DNA of 64,000 bases, taken from NCBI GenBank assembly GCA_022843925.1, contig JALHMS010000019.1:36951-100950 (forward strand). Direction: 5' to 3'. The DNA comes from Burkholderiales bacterium (lineage in GTDB: Bacteria > Pseudomonadota > Gammaproteobacteria > Burkholderiales > Ga0077523). Below are positions 44,077 to 55,569 of this stretch, one piece after another. A program made the translations under genes and the position numbers. Position 1 is the stretch's first letter; each line of letters begins with the position of its first letter. The notes under the pieces are model-generated. The model searched no databases. It saw nothing but the letters and a program-made list of their open reading frames with translations, and was not told the DNA's origin.

Positions 44077-45324
44077 TCAGACGTCGAGCAGCAGCCGCGC
44101 AGGATCCTCGAGCGCGTCCTTCATCGCGACGAGGCCCAGCACGGCTTCGCGGCCGTCGATGATGCGATGGTCGTACGACATCGCGAGATAGTTCATCGGC
44201 CGGATCACGATCTGGCCGTTCTCGACCACGGGGCGGTCCTTCGTGGCGTGGATGCCGAGGATCGCGCTCTGGGGCGGGTTGATGATCGGCGTGGACAGCA
44301 TCGAGCCGAAGACGCCTCCGTTGGAAATGGAGAACGTGCCGCCGGTGAGTTCCTCGATCGTCAGCTTGCCGTCCTGCGCACGCTTGCCGAACTCGGTGAT
44401 CTGCTTCTCGATGTCCGCCAGCGAGAGCTGGTCGGCATTGCGGATGACGGGCACCACGAGGCCGCGCGGGCTGCCCACCGCGATGCCGATGTCGAAGTAG
44501 CCGTGGTACACGATGTCGGTGCCGTCGACGGAAGCGTTCAGCACCGGATATTTCTTCAGCGCGGCGATGGCGGCCTTCACGAAGAACGACATGAAGCCCA
44601 GCTTCACGCCGTGTTCCTTCTCGAAGCGGTCCTTGAAGCGATTGCGCAGGTCGATCACGCCCTGCATGTTCACTTCGTTGAAGGTCGTGAGGATGGCCGC
44701 CGTCTGCTGGGACTGGACCAGACGCTCGGCCACGCGCTGACGCAGGCGCGACATCGGCACACGCTTCTCGGGACGATCGCCCAGCAGCGCATCGATGTTG
44801 ACCGGCGAGGGCATCTGCACTTCCGCGCGCCCTGCGGGCCTTGCCGGCGCAGCCGTGCGCCCCTGCACCACCGCGACGACATCTTCCTTCGTCACGCGTC
44901 CGCCACGGCCGGTGCCCTGCACCGCCGTGACGTCGACGCCGTGATCCGCGGCGATCTTCTTCGCTGCGGGCATGGCGATCACCTCGCCGACCGCTTGCGC
45001 CTTCGCAGGCTTGGCAGCCTTCGCGGGCTCGGCCGCTGCCGTCGGCGCCGCTTCCGCAGGTGCTGCGCTGGCGGTGCCCGCCTTCGCTTCGGTGTCGATC
45101 CGGGCGATCACCTCTCCGGCAACGACGGTGGCCCCGTCGGCCTTCACGATCACCGACAGCACGCCATCACCGGGTGCTGGCAGTTCCATCACGACCTTGT
45201 CGGTCTCGATGTCGACGAGATTCTCGTCCCGTTGAACGAATTCGCCCTGGCGTTTGTGCCAGGCGACCAGGGTCGCTTCCGCGACCGATTCCGACAGCGC
45301 CGGAACCTTCACTTCGATGAGCAT
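44077..45324 (-). CDS. odhB: 2-oxoglutarate dehydrogenase E2, dihydrolipoyl succinyltransferase
   Basis: 415 aa. One lipoyl domain (about 1-77; Lys in [15 protein letters not shown]), an Ala/Pro-rich linker, an E3-binding domain ([21 protein letters not shown]), a second linker, and the catalytic domain ending with [14 protein letters not shown], which holds the active-site His and Asp. Transfers the succinyl group to CoA. Lies 59 bp after odhA on the minus strand. Confidence 0.96.
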   Translation of the reverse strand: MLIEVKVPALSESVAEATLVAWHKRQGEFVQRDENLVDIETDKVVMELPAPGDGVLSVIVKADGATVVAGEVIARIDTEAKAGTASAAPAEAAPTAAAEPAKAAKPAKAQAVGEVIAMPAAKKIAADHGVDVTAVQGTGRGGRVTKEDVVAVVQGRTAAPARPAGRAEVQMPSPVNIDALLGDRPEKRVPMSRLRQRVAERLVQSQQTAAILTTFNEVNMQGVIDLRNRFKDRFEKEHGVKLGFMSFFVKAAIAALKKYPVLNASVDGTDIVYHGYFDIGIAVGSPRGLVVPVIRNADQLSLADIEKQITEFGKRAQDGKLTIEELTGGTFSISNGGVFGSMLSTPIINPPQSAILGIHATKDRPVVENGQIVIRPMNYLAMSYDHRIIDGREAVLGLVAMKDALEDPARLLLDV

Positions 45325-45383
45325 GGCTACTCCGTGTGTCCGTCAACTCGTACGAGGATTCTTGTGGGGGCCGCCTCGGTACT

Positions 45384-48206
45384 TCAACCGCCTGTCTTCA
45401 ATGCCGCGTCCACGACCGCCTTCTGGCGCTGGTTGTGGAGCGCGAGGTAACCGCCGGCCGGCGACGCGCTGGAGGCGCGAAGCGCATAGCGCAGCTTCTG
45501 CTCCGGCCGCATGTGCCGCAGCAGGTAATGCTGGATCCGATGCCAGGCGCCCTGGTTGCCGGGCTCCTCCTGACACCAGACGATGTCCGTCGCGTTCGGG
45601 TAGCGCGCGATCTCCGCCTTGAAGGCGTCGTGCGGGAACGGATAGAGCTGTTCGATGCGAACGACCGCGATGTCGCGGATCCCGCGCTCACGGCGCGTGG
45701 CCACGACGTCGTAGAAGACCTTCCCGCTGCAGAAGACGACCTGCTTCACCTCGTTCGGCTCGAGGGCGTCCACCTCGGGAATCACCGGGAGAAAACGACC
45801 ATCCGCGAGATCCTCGAGCGACGACACCGACTCCTTGTGCCGCAGCATGCTCTTGGGGCTCATGATGACGAGCGGGCGCCGATAGGGCCGGATCATCTGG
45901 CGACGGAGCAGGTGGAACATCTGGGCGGGCGTGGACGGCACCACGACCTGCATGTTGTAGTCGGCGCACAGTTGCAGGAATCGCTCGAGTCGTGCCGACG
46001 AGTGCTCGGGGCCCTGCCCCTCGTAGCCGTGCGGCAGCATCATCACGAGCCCGCACAGCCGGCCCCACTTCACCTCGCCGGACGCGATGAACTGGTCGAT
46101 CACGACCTGCGCGCCATTGGTGAAGTCACCGAACTGCGCCTCCCAGATCACCAGCTCTCCCGGCGACGCCGTCGCGTAGCCGTACTCGAAACCGAGCACC
46201 GCCTCTTCCGACAGGGTGGAGTCGATGACGAGAAAGTCGGGCTGGTTCTCGGTGATGTGCTGGAGGGGAAGGTAGGTGCCCGCATCCCACCGTTCGCGAT
46301 TCTGGTCGTGGAACACCGCGTGGCGATGAAAGAACGTGCCGCGCCCGCTGTCCTGGCCGGACAGGCGCACGCCATAGCCCTGCTTCAGCAGCGCGGCGTA
46401 GGCGAGGTTCTCCGCCATGCCCCAGTCGAGCGGCAGCTTGCCGAGGCCCATCTGCCGACGGTCGGCGACGACCTTGTCGACGCGCGAATGCAGCTTGAAA
46501 TGCGCCGGAACCGTGGTGAGCCGCTCGGCAAGCTGACGCAGCTCCGTCATCGGCAGGCCGGTCTTCACGTCGTCGTTCCAGGCGGCACCCGTGTAGGGCG
46601 CCCAATCCACCTGGAACGGCGGCCGGTAGTTGTAGATGATGCTCTTGTTGGTGTGATGTCCTGCATCCAGCGCCGTGCGGAAAGCCGCCACCAGCTGGTC
46701 GGCCTCGCCCTCGCGGATGATGCCCTCGGCCTGCAGCTTGTCGGCATACAGCTTCCGGGTGCCCGGATGCGCCGAGATGATCTTGTACATCAACGGCTGC
46801 GTGACCATCGGTTCGTCCTGCTCGTTGTGGCCGAGCTTCCGGAAGCACACGAGGTCCACCACGACATCCTTCTGGAACTCCGCACGGAAGTCCATCGCGG
46901 CCTCGATGGCGTAGATCACGGCCTCGGGGTCGTCGCCGTTCACATGGAGGACCGGTGCCTCGATCATCTTCGCGACGTCGGTGCAGTAGATCGTGGAGCG
47001 GGTGTCGCGCGGGTCCGAGGTCGTGAAACCGATCTGGTTGTTGACGATGATATGGACCGTGCCGCCCGTGCCGTAGCCGCGGGTCTGCGAGAGGTTCATC
47101 GTCTCCATCACCACACCCTGCCCGATGAACGCGGCGTCGCCGTGGATCAGCACCGGCATCACCTGGCGACCTTCGCGATCGCGGCGGCGGTGCTGACGCG
47201 CCCTCACGGAGCCTTCGACGACGGGGTTCACGATCTCGAGGTGCGACGGGTTGAACGCGAGCGTCACGTGCATCGGACCGCCGGGGGTCATGACGTCGGA
47301 CGAGAATCCCTGGTGGTACTTCACGTCACCGGCAGGCAGTTCACCGGCGTGCTTGCCCTCGAACTCGGAGAAGAGATCGGCCGGCAGCTTGCCCAGCGTG
47401 TTGACCAGCACGTTCAGGCGACCGCGGTGGGCCATGCCGATCACGAGTTCCTGGACGCCGCGCTCGCCGGCCCGCTGCAGCAGGTTGTCGAGCAGGGGGA
47501 TCAGGCTGTCGCCACCTTCGAGCGAGAAACGCTTCTGGCCGACGTACCGGGTGTGCAGGTACTTCTCGAGGATCTCCGCAGCGGTGAGACGTTCGAGGAT
47601 GTGCCGCTTGTAGTCGGGGCCGTAGCTGGGGCGCGAGCGCACGCCTTCGAAGCGCTCCTGGAGCCAGCGTTTCTGGGCGGTGTCGGTGATGTACATGTAC
47701 TCGAGACCGATGGTCCCGCAGTACGTCTCCTTGAGCGCCTGGATGATGTCGCGAAGCGTGGCCTGACGCGGGCCGACCAGCGTGCCGGTGTCGAAGACGC
47801 GTTCGAGGTCGCTGTCATCGAGGCTATGGAACCCGGGCTCGAGCTCGGGGACCTCGGGCTTCTCGAAGCGCTTCAGCGGGTCGAGACTGGCATGCCGGAC
47901 GCCGAGGAACCGATACGAACTGATGAGCTGGAAGACGGCGGCCTGCTTGCGGCCCAGTTCGGCGAGCTCGGCAGGCGCGATCTGCGGGCGGCCCGCACCG
48001 CGTTCACGGGCGATGCGCGCGATCAGCTCGCGCACGGGCTCGTGGGGCACATCGCGCGGACCGGGAAGGACCTGGATCTGATCGAAATACTTCTTCCATT
48101 CCGGGGCCACTGTTTCCGCGCCCTGGAGGTAGGCTTCGTACAACTCGTCGATGTAGGCGGCATTGCCTCCGGAGAGGTACGAACCGGCCATCAGATCCTT
48201 CATCAT
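45384..48206 (-). CDS. odhA: 2-oxoglutarate dehydrogenase E1
   Basis: 940 aa from ATG 48206, which has AAGGAGGA upstream and gives the usual MxxLMAGSYLSGGNAAYIDELYE N-terminus; 44 more codons are open further upstream but have no family match. Thiamine diphosphate decarboxylase: IGMAHRGRLNVLVNTLGK, GDAAFIGQGVV and NNQIGFTTSDP for cofactor binding, VWEAQFGDF-like IWEAQFGDFTNGAQVV and PHGYEGQGPEHSSARLERFL. The N-terminal segment binds E2. Confidence 0.96.
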   Translation of the reverse strand: MMKDLMAGSYLSGGNAAYIDELYEAYLQGAETVAPEWKKYFDQIQVLPGPRDVPHEPVRELIARIARERGAGRPQIAPAELAELGRKQAAVFQLISSYRFLGVRHASLDPLKRFEKPEVPELEPGFHSLDDSDLERVFDTGTLVGPRQATLRDIIQALKETYCGTIGLEYMYITDTAQKRWLQERFEGVRSRPSYGPDYKRHILERLTAAEILEKYLHTRYVGQKRFSLEGGDSLIPLLDNLLQRAGERGVQELVIGMAHRGRLNVLVNTLGKLPADLFSEFEGKHAGELPAGDVKYHQGFSSDVMTPGGPMHVTLAFNPSHLEIVNPVVEGSVRARQHRRRDREGRQVMPVLIHGDAAFIGQGVVMETMNLSQTRGYGTGGTVHIIVNNQIGFTTSDPRDTRSTIYCTDVAKMIEAPVLHVNGDDPEAVIYAIEAAMDFRAEFQKDVVVDLVCFRKLGHNEQDEPMVTQPLMYKIISAHPGTRKLYADKLQAEGIIREGEADQLVAAFRTALDAGHHTNKSIIYNYRPPFQVDWAPYTGAAWNDDVKTGLPMTELRQLAERLTTVPAHFKLHSRVDKVVADRRQMGLGKLPLDWGMAENLAYAALLKQGYGVRLSGQDSGRGTFFHRHAVFHDQNRERWDAGTYLPLQHITENQPDFLVIDSTLSEEAVLGFEYGYATASPGELVIWEAQFGDFTNGAQVVIDQFIASGEVKWGRLCGLVMMLPHGYEGQGPEHSSARLERFLQLCADYNMQVVVPSTPAQMFHLLRRQMIRPYRRPLVIMSPKSMLRHKESVSSLEDLADGRFLPVIPEVDALEPNEVKQVVFCSGKVFYDVVATRRERGIRDIAVVRIEQLYPFPHDAFKAEIARYPNATDIVWCQEEPGNQGAWHRIQHYLLRHMRPEQKLRYALRASSASPAGGYLALHNQRQKAVVDAALKTGG

Positions 48207-48296
48207 GCTGCGTCCTCCTTGGGGCACTCTCCGGTCACGCCGCGGCACCCGCTCTGTGGATTCGAAGTCGTCCCGCGGCAGCATGCCCTGCCGGCC

Positions 48297-48332
48297 GGGA
48301 GCGGAAGCGGGCGGTGGAGCCGCCCTGCTCCC
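48297..48332 (-). other. Stem-loop between gltA and odhA
   Basis: Inner arms GGGCGG and CCGCCC are stacked on outer arms GGGAGC and GCTCCC with a small asymmetric internal loop. It lies in the 139-bp gap between two co-directional genes and has no T-run. It could be an mRNA processing or stability element or an attenuator; it could also be chance in GC-rich sequence. Confidence 0.35.
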
Positions 48333-48345
48333 TTGCAACCGCCGG

Positions 48346-49668
<1,323 letters not shown>

Positions 49669-49747
49669 TGCCCGCTCCGTTCTCGATGACCGTTACATTG
49701 TATGGAGTTTCCAACAGCATTGCTGCTCTGCATCAAAAACCGGGCGA

Positions 49748-49981
49748 TCACGTCTCCCTGAGCAGATCCAGCACCTCTTCCTCGGCCGCGTCCGCACTGG
49801 ACTTGCGGCCCGACACGAAATCCCACAAGTCGTTATCGGCATATTCGAGAAGACCTGAGAAGACCGTGCGCTGCGCTTCGCTCAATCGCGGGTAACCCGA
49901 TTCGAGGAATCGGGTGAGGATGATGTCGAGTTCCAGCAGTCCGCGCCGACAGTGCCAGCGCACGCGGTCGAAATCGCTCAC
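49748..49981 (-). CDS. sdhE: SdhE, FAD assembly factor for succinate dehydrogenase
   Basis: 77 aa. The conserved RGLLELD motif (RGxxE family signature) lies at residues 13-19, with LLEYADNDLWDF further on. Helps attach FAD covalently to SdhA. Sits 79 bp after sdhB, the standard neighbourhood. Confidence 0.9.
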   Translation of the reverse strand: MSDFDRVRWHCRRGLLELDIILTRFLESGYPRLSEAQRTVFSGLLEYADNDLWDFVSGRKSSADAAEEEVLDLLRET

Positions 49982-50060
49982 GACGGATACCGGACCCGGA
50001 TACCTTCGGACGACCCGTGGAGGCCGCCGCCGGAAGGCTTCGCAGCGCGCGGCACGGGCC

Positions 50061-50756
50061 TCATACCATCCGCTTGATCATGATCTCCTTGATCCGCCCG
50101 ATCGCCCGGGTGGGGTTCAAGCCCTTCGGGCAGACATCCACGCAGTTCATGATCGAGTGGCAGCGGAAGAGTCGGTACGGATCTTCCAGATCATCGAGAC
50201 GATCGTTCGTCGCCTGATCGCGCGAGTCGGCGATGAAGCGATAAGCCGCCAGGAGACCGGCCGGGCCCACGAACTTGTCCGGGTTCCACCAGAAAGAAGG
50301 GCAGGAGGTGGAACAGCAGGCGCAGAGGATGCACTCGTACAGGCCGTCGAGTTCTTCGCGATCGGTAGGTGACTGCAACCGCTCCTTCTCGGGCAGCGGA
50401 TCCGAGTTCTGCAGGTAGGGCTTGATGGAGTGGTACTGCTTGAAGAACTGCGACATGTCGACGATCAGGTCACGAATGACCGGCAGACCCGGCAGCGGCC
50501 GCAGTTCGACGGGCTCCTTCAACTCGACGAGGGGCGTGATGCACGCAAGACCGTTCTTGCCGTTGATGTTCATCGCATCGGACCCGCACACCCCTTCGCG
50601 GCAGGAGCGGCGCAGGGACAGGCTGTCGTCGGAGGCCTTGATGCGCACCAGCGCGTCGAGCAGCATCCGGTCGGAGGGTTCCAGAGCGACGTCGTACTCC
50701 TTCATGTACGGCTTCTGGTCCTGCTCCGGGTCGTAGCGGTAGATCCTGAATCGCAT
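50061..50756 (-). CDS. sdhB: Succinate dehydrogenase iron-sulfur subunit
   Basis: 231 aa. [2Fe-2S] cysteines in SCREGVCGSDAMNINGKNGLAC and two further clusters in CILCACCSTSCPSFWWN and CHSIMNCVDVCPKGLNPT. Passes electrons from SdhA to quinone. The 78-bp gap before it contains a 7-bp stem (GGTGCTG at 50769-50775 with CAGCACC at 50788-50794). Confidence 0.97.
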   Translation of the reverse strand: MRFRIYRYDPEQDQKPYMKEYDVALEPSDRMLLDALVRIKASDDSLSLRRSCREGVCGSDAMNINGKNGLACITPLVELKEPVELRPLPGLPVIRDLIVDMSQFFKQYHSIKPYLQNSDPLPEKERLQSPTDREELDGLYECILCACCSTSCPSFWWNPDKFVGPAGLLAAYRFIADSRDQATNDRLDDLEDPYRLFRCHSIMNCVDVCPKGLNPTRAIGRIKEIMIKRMV

Positions 50757-50834
50757 GTTCGCCTCTATGGTGCTGTGGTCGGCCTCGCAGCACCGGGCTG
50801 GCGAGGGACGCGTCCGTGTTCCTTTCCCGTCGAA

Positions 50835-52598
50835 CTAGTAGCTCCGCACCTTCGGCTCGAAGCTTTCGGCGGTGAGCGGTTTCAGGTTGACCGCCTTGTA
50901 TTCCAGCCGATCGTTGTCCTTGTACCAAAGCGTGTGTTTCAGCCATGTGACGTCGTCACGCTTCGGGTAGTCCGCCCGATCATGGGCCCCGCGGCTTTCC
51001 TGGCGGGCATCGGCGCAGACCATCGTCGAGCGGGCCACCTCGATCAGGTTGTCCAGTTCGAGCGCCTCGATGCGGGCCGTGTTGAAGGTCTTGCTCTTGT
51101 CCTTGATCTCGGTCCGCGCAGCGCGATCGGCAATCTCGCGGATCTTCTTCACGCCATCGGTCAGCAGATCCGGGAATCGGAACACACCGCAGTGCGCCTG
51201 CATCGTCCGGCGCATGGCGGCACCCACCTCGAAGACGCTCTCGCCGCCCGCCTGCGAATCGAGGCGCGAAAGACGCGCCATCGTGTAGTCGGCGGCGTCG
51301 GCGGGGAGATCCTTGTGGCCGGGGTTCTCCTTCAGATACCGGATCACGCTGTCGCCCGACGCCTTGCCGAAGACCAGCAGGTCGGTCAGCGAATTGGTGC
51401 CGAGACGGTTTGCACCGTGGACGGAGGCACAGGCCACCTCGCCCGCGGCGTAGAAGCCCGGCACCACGTTGTTGTCCTTGCCGTTCCCGGGCACGACAAC
51501 TTCACCGTGGTAGTTGGTGGGGATGCCGCCCATCTGGTAGTGACAGGTCGGGACCACGGGAATGGGATCCTTCACCGGGTCGACGTTGGCGAACTTCTTC
51601 GCGATCTCGCGGATGCCCGGCAGCTTTTTCTCGATCTTGTCGACACCGATGTGGTCGAGCTTCAGGAGGATGTAGTCGGCGTCCTTGCCGCAGCCCCGAC
51701 CTTCCTTGATCTCGGTGGCCATCGCGCGCGCGACGACGTCGCGGCTTGCGAGGTCCTTCATGTTGGGCGCGTAGCGCTCCATGAAGCGCTCGCCGTCCTT
51801 GTTCAGCAGGTAGCCGCCCTCACCGCGCACACCCTCGGTGATCAGCACGCCGGCACCGGCCACGCCGGTGGGGTGGAACTGCCAGAACTCCATGTCCTCG
51901 AGCGGAATGCCGGCCCGCGCCGCCATGCCGAGACCGTCACCGGTGTTGATGAAGGCGTTGGTCGAGGCTGCGTAGATGCGTCCGGCACCGCCGGTGGCGA
52001 ACAGCGTTGCCCGCGCCTGGAAGATCCAGGTCTCGCCCGTCTCCATTTCCATGGCCGTCACGCCGAGCACCTGGCCCGACGCATCGCGGATGAGATCGAG
52101 CGCCATCCATTCGACGAAGAAGACGGTGTTAGCGCGGACGTTGCGTTGATAGAGCGTGTGGAGCATCGCGTGGCCCGTCCGGTCCGCCGCGCAGACGGAG
52201 CGCTGCACGGGGCGCTCACCGAAGTTGGACGAGTGACCGCCGAAGGGCCGCTGATACACGGTGCCGTTCTCGTTGCGGTCGAAGGGCATCCCGTAGTGCT
52301 CGAGGTCGTAGACGGCCTGGGGCGCCATGCGACACAGGAACTCGATGGCGTCCTGGTCGCCCAGATAGTCCGACCCCTTGATGGTGTCGTACATGTGCCA
52401 GAGCCAGTTGTCCTCGCCCATGTTGCCGAGCGATGCGCCGATCCCGCCCTGGGCCGCCACCGTGTGGGACCGCGTGGGGAACACCTTGGACAACACGGCG
52501 ACCTTGAGGCCGGCCTCCGACAACTGCAGGGCCGCGCGCATGCCGGCACCGCCGGCACCCACGACGACCGCATCAAACTTGCGGGTGGGAAGGGACAT
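50835..52598 (-). CDS. sdhA: Succinate dehydrogenase flavoprotein subunit
   Basis: 587 aa from ATG 52598, which shares a base with the sdhD stop. FAD-binding [15 protein letters not shown], covalent-FAD His in [16 protein letters not shown], catalytic region [23 protein letters not shown], and [23 protein letters not shown]. Oxidises succinate to fumarate on the cytoplasmic face of the membrane complex. Confidence 0.97.
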   Translation of the reverse strand: MSLPTRKFDAVVVGAGGAGMRAALQLSEAGLKVAVLSKVFPTRSHTVAAQGGIGASLGNMGEDNWLWHMYDTIKGSDYLGDQDAIEFLCRMAPQAVYDLEHYGMPFDRNENGTVYQRPFGGHSSNFGERPVQRSVCAADRTGHAMLHTLYQRNVRANTVFFVEWMALDLIRDASGQVLGVTAMEMETGETWIFQARATLFATGGAGRIYAASTNAFINTGDGLGMAARAGIPLEDMEFWQFHPTGVAGAGVLITEGVRGEGGYLLNKDGERFMERYAPNMKDLASRDVVARAMATEIKEGRGCGKDADYILLKLDHIGVDKIEKKLPGIREIAKKFANVDPVKDPIPVVPTCHYQMGGIPTNYHGEVVVPGNGKDNNVVPGFYAAGEVACASVHGANRLGTNSLTDLLVFGKASGDSVIRYLKENPGHKDLPADAADYTMARLSRLDSQAGGESVFEVGAAMRRTMQAHCGVFRFPDLLTDGVKKIREIADRAARTEIKDKSKTFNTARIEALELDNLIEVARSTMVCADARQESRGAHDRADYPKRDDVTWLKHTLWYKDNDRLEYKAVNLKPLTAESFEPKVRSY

Positions 52599-52948
52599 CA
52601 CTGAATGCTCCAGAGAATCTGAACCGACCACAGCGAGTACGCGGCAAGAAGCAGGACCACCCCGACCTGCATTGCCAGACGCACCCCCGTGGGCTTCACG
52701 TAGTCCATGAGGATGTCACGGACCCCGATCCACGCGTGCCAGAAGATCGACAGCAGGAACAGCAGGCTCGCGAGCCGCATCGGCTGGCTCGTGAACAGAG
52801 ACTTCCAGGCGCCGTAGTGGCTGGGCCGCTGCACCAGCACGACGAGGAACATCAGGATCGAGTAGGAGGCCATCACGACGGCCGTCACGCGCTGGACCAG
52901 CCAGTCGCGCAACCCGTAGTGGGCGCCGACGGGGATACGCTTCACCAT
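52598..52948 (-). CDS. sdhD: Succinate dehydrogenase membrane anchor SdhD
   Basis: 116 aa with three membrane helices. [19 protein letters not shown] near the start and [14 protein letters not shown] hold the usual quinone-site and heme-ligand region. Overlaps sdhC by seven bases and sdhA by one. Confidence 0.93.
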   Translation of the reverse strand: MVKRIPVGAHYGLRDWLVQRVTAVVMASYSILMFLVVLVQRPSHYGAWKSLFTSQPMRLASLLFLLSIFWHAWIGVRDILMDYVKPTGVRLAMQVGVVLLLAAYSLWSVQILWSIQ

Positions 52949-53328
52949 AGCCAGGCCCCCAGGAGGACGGTCATCACGAGGCTCACTCCGAGCACCGCAT
53001 AGCTCGATGACCGCGCCGAGGCCAGTTCCGTTCCGATGTGCATGTCGAGAACGAGGTATCGAATGCCGGCGCAGAAATGGTGCAGGAAAGCCCAGAGCAG
53101 ACCGATCAGCAGAAGCTTCACGAGCGGATTCGCGAAGACGCTCCTAAAAACGACATAGGTATCCGGTGCCTGCAGACTGAGCTGCAGCAGGTACAGCAGA
53201 AAGGGCAGCATCAGGAATAGTCCCGCGCCGCTGATCCGATGGAGGATGGAGACGACGCCGGGGACGGGGAGTCGGATCTTGACGAGATCGAGGTGCTTGG
53301 GTCGGTTTCGGGTGCTTGCGCGAGTCAT
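52942..53328 (-). CDS. sdhC: Succinate dehydrogenase cytochrome b556 subunit SdhC
   Basis: 128 aa from ATG 53328; a TTG at 53364, overlapping the GntR stop, is the alternative. Three helices; RPKHLDLVKIRLPVPGVVSILHRISGAGLF at the N-terminus is the SdhC signature, and HHFCAGIRYLVLDMH contains the heme-ligand His. First gene of sdhCDAB. It may be co-transcribed with the regulator directly upstream. Confidence 0.93.
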   Translation of the reverse strand: MTRASTRNRPKHLDLVKIRLPVPGVVSILHRISGAGLFLMLPFLLYLLQLSLQAPDTYVVFRSVFANPLVKLLLIGLLWAFLHHFCAGIRYLVLDMHIGTELASARSSSYAVLGVSLVMTVLLGAWLW

Positions 53329-53360
53329 GGCAGATTGGACAGGAGGGTTCGTCCAGGACG

Positions 53361-54092
53361 TCAACTGATATCGTTGGCGTAGTGGTATGCCGTGGTGTTG
53401 CAGAAACTACGTCGCAACTCCACGGGTTTGCGGCCGTAAGTATAGGCGACGCGTACCATCAGCAGCAGCGGCGACCCGACCGTGATTCCCAGAACTGAAG
53501 CAGTATCGTCATCGGCGGCGACCGCCTTGAGCTTTTCCTCGGCGGCGACGATCTTCACCTGGAATGCGGACTCGTACATGCTGTACAGCATGCATCGATG
53601 TTGCTCCAGCAGCATCGAATCCAGTCCGGGGAACATGTCGGCCGGCACACGGGCTTCTTCGTAGATGACGCGTTGATCGTTGATGGCGAGAGACCTGCGC
53701 AGACGCATGACCGGCGCGCCGGTCTCGATATCGAGAAGTCGGGCCCCGGCAGCATCCGCCTTGACCCGGCGGCAGTCGATGAGTTCAGCCTTGAGAGTCT
53801 CGACATCACCATCGTCCGGTCCGATGCGCAGGAATCCGAGTTGCGTGTGCTCGTTCGCGTGAGAGGCCACGAAGGTCCCGCGCCCCTGGCGGCGCACCAG
53901 CACCTTCTCCTGCGCCAACTCGTTGACCGCCTTGCGCACCGTGCCCTGGCTCACGCTGAAGCGGTGCGCCAGGTCGATCTCGCTCGGGATCGGTTCGCCG
54001 GGTTTCCATTCCCCGAACTCCAGCCGCTCCGTAAGAAGCAGCTTGATCTGCCGATAGAGCGGCTGATACGCAGGAGTGGCGGCGATCTTCAT
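53361..54092 (-). CDS. GntR family regulator with UTRA domain (HutC subfamily)
   Basis: 243 aa from ATG 54092 (an upstream start at 54140 is possible). Winged helix at about 8-78: PLYRQIKLLLTERLEFGEWKPGEPIPSEIDLAHRFSVSQGTVRKAVNELAQE and RRQGRGTFVA. The UTRA ligand domain follows. It separates the sdh operon from divergent mdh, a conserved betaproteobacterial arrangement, and likely tunes TCA and methylcitrate genes in response to a metabolite. The AT-rich symmetric sequence at 54145-54163 is the best candidate operator. Confidence 0.9.
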   Translation of the reverse strand: MKIAATPAYQPLYRQIKLLLTERLEFGEWKPGEPIPSEIDLAHRFSVSQGTVRKAVNELAQEKVLVRRQGRGTFVASHANEHTQLGFLRIGPDDGDVETLKAELIDCRRVKADAAGARLLDIETGAPVMRLRRSLAINDQRVIYEEARVPADMFPGLDSMLLEQHRCMLYSMYESAFQVKIVAAEEKLKAVAADDDTASVLGITVGSPLLLMVRVAYTYGRKPVELRRSFCNTTAYHYANDIS

Positions 54093-54144
54093 GGGCGCGC
54101 TTTTTAGCACATCCCATCGGATCTGGTCCATACCAACCACTATC

Positions 54145-54163
54145 AGTCATAAGATATAAGACT
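54145..54163. promoter_or_regulatory. Candidate GntR operator between the regulator and mdh
   Basis: AGTCATAAGATATAAGACT has inverted ends (AGTC/GACT) and an internal direct repeat ATAAGAT/ATAAGAC. It lies immediately upstream of the mdh -35 box and next to the possible start of the GntR gene. It stands out as AT-rich in this genome. Confidence 0.5.
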
Positions 54164-54167
54164 TGAA

Positions 54168-54197
54168 TTGACACGTCGCAGCGCCACTTCGTATGAT
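54168..54197 (+). promoter_or_regulatory. Strong sigma-70-like promoter of mdh
   Basis: TTGACA (54168-54173) is a perfect -35 box. TATGAT (54192-54197) is a five-of-six -10 box after an 18-bp spacer. Transcription from about 54204 would leave a leader of some 120 bases before mdh. Confidence 0.7.
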
Positions 54198-54326
54198 CTT
54201 GGCCCATTCGTGCGCCAGGCTTGGTTCTCTGTGCCTTCCGCAGGGCGGCAGACAACCTGGCGGAGGACGCTGCGGCGACCGAAATCGAATCAGATTCTTC
54301 GTCTTCCCTCCAGGAGCCCGCGCTCA

Positions 54327-55312
54327 TGAAATCCCCCGTCAGAATCGCAGTCACCGGCGCTGCCGGCCAGATCGGCTACAGCCTGCTGTTCCGCATCGCC
54401 AGTGGCGAAATGCTTGGGCGCGACCAGCCGGTGATCCTGCAACTCCTGGAAATCCCCGACGAGAAGGCGCAGAAGGCCCTGAAGGGCGTGATGATGGAGT
54501 TGGAAGACTGCGCTTTCCCGCTGCTCGCCGGCATGAGCGCCCACGGTGACCCGATGACCGCCTTTGCCGGCATCGACTACGCCCTCCTCGTCGGCGCCCG
54601 TCCGCGAGGCCCCGGCATGGAGCGCAAGGATCTTCTGGCCGCCAACGCCCAGATCTTCACCGCCCAGGGCAAGGCCCTGAACGCTGTTGCGAGCCGCGCC
54701 GTCAAGGTGCTCGTGGTCGGCAACCCGGCCAACACCAACGCCTACATTGCGATGAAGAGCGCGCCCGACCTGCCGCGCGAGAACTTCACCGCGATGCTCC
54801 GCCTCGACCACAACCGGGCCCTCTCGCAACTCGCCACGAAGACGGCAAGCGCGGTGGACGCCATCGAGAAGATGATCGTCTGGGGCAATCACTCCCCCAC
54901 GATGTACCCCGACTATCGGTTCGCGTCCATCGGCGGCAAGCCCGCGCCGGCCGCCGTCAACGACGAGGCGTGGTATCGCGACACCTTCATCCCGACCGTC
55001 GGCAAGCGCGGCGCGGCCATCATCGAGGCCCGGGGCCTGTCTTCCGCGGCGTCGGCTGCCAATGCCGCCATCGATCACATGCGCGACTGGGCCCTGGGCA
55101 CCGGAGACCGCTGGGTGACGATGGGCATCCCGTCGGATGGCTGGTACGGCATTCCCAAGGACGTCATGTACGGCTTCCCGGTGACCTGCAACGGGGGCAG
55201 GTACAAGGTGGTGGAAGGCCTGGAGATCGACGCTTTCAGCCGCCAGAAGATGGACGCGACCCTCGCCGAACTCGAGGAAGAGCGTCAGGGCGTCTCGCAC
55301 CTGCTGGGTTGA
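54327..55312 (+). CDS. mdh: Malate dehydrogenase
   Basis: 328 aa from ATG 54327. NAD-dependent malate/oxaloacetate interconversion. Seen: [23 protein letters not shown] (nucleotide-binding), [17 protein letters not shown] with substrate Args, [16 protein letters not shown] and the catalytic His in IVWGNHSP. Belongs to the lactate-dehydrogenase-like cytosolic MDH group common in Betaproteobacteria. Leads the plus-strand run of methylcitrate genes. Confidence 0.96.
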
Positions 55313-55569
55313 GGCTTGCCGCATCCGACGTGCACGGGGCGCCGGCCTGTGCCCCCACGCAAACCCGGGCGCCGCGCCGGCCCGGGCTTGACGGTCGCCC
55401 CCGTCCCGGGCTCTCGTCCGGACCGCGCCACATGCACGGACGACTTTGGTCCCTCCGGCGTTCCGCCGCCCATCTGCCGATCGACCGGCAGGCGCGAGCC
55501 TCCGGCGCGTTCCCGGGCCTCCGGGACGCCCCCTTCAACCGCGAACTCCCCCTTGGGAAGGAGCCCACG

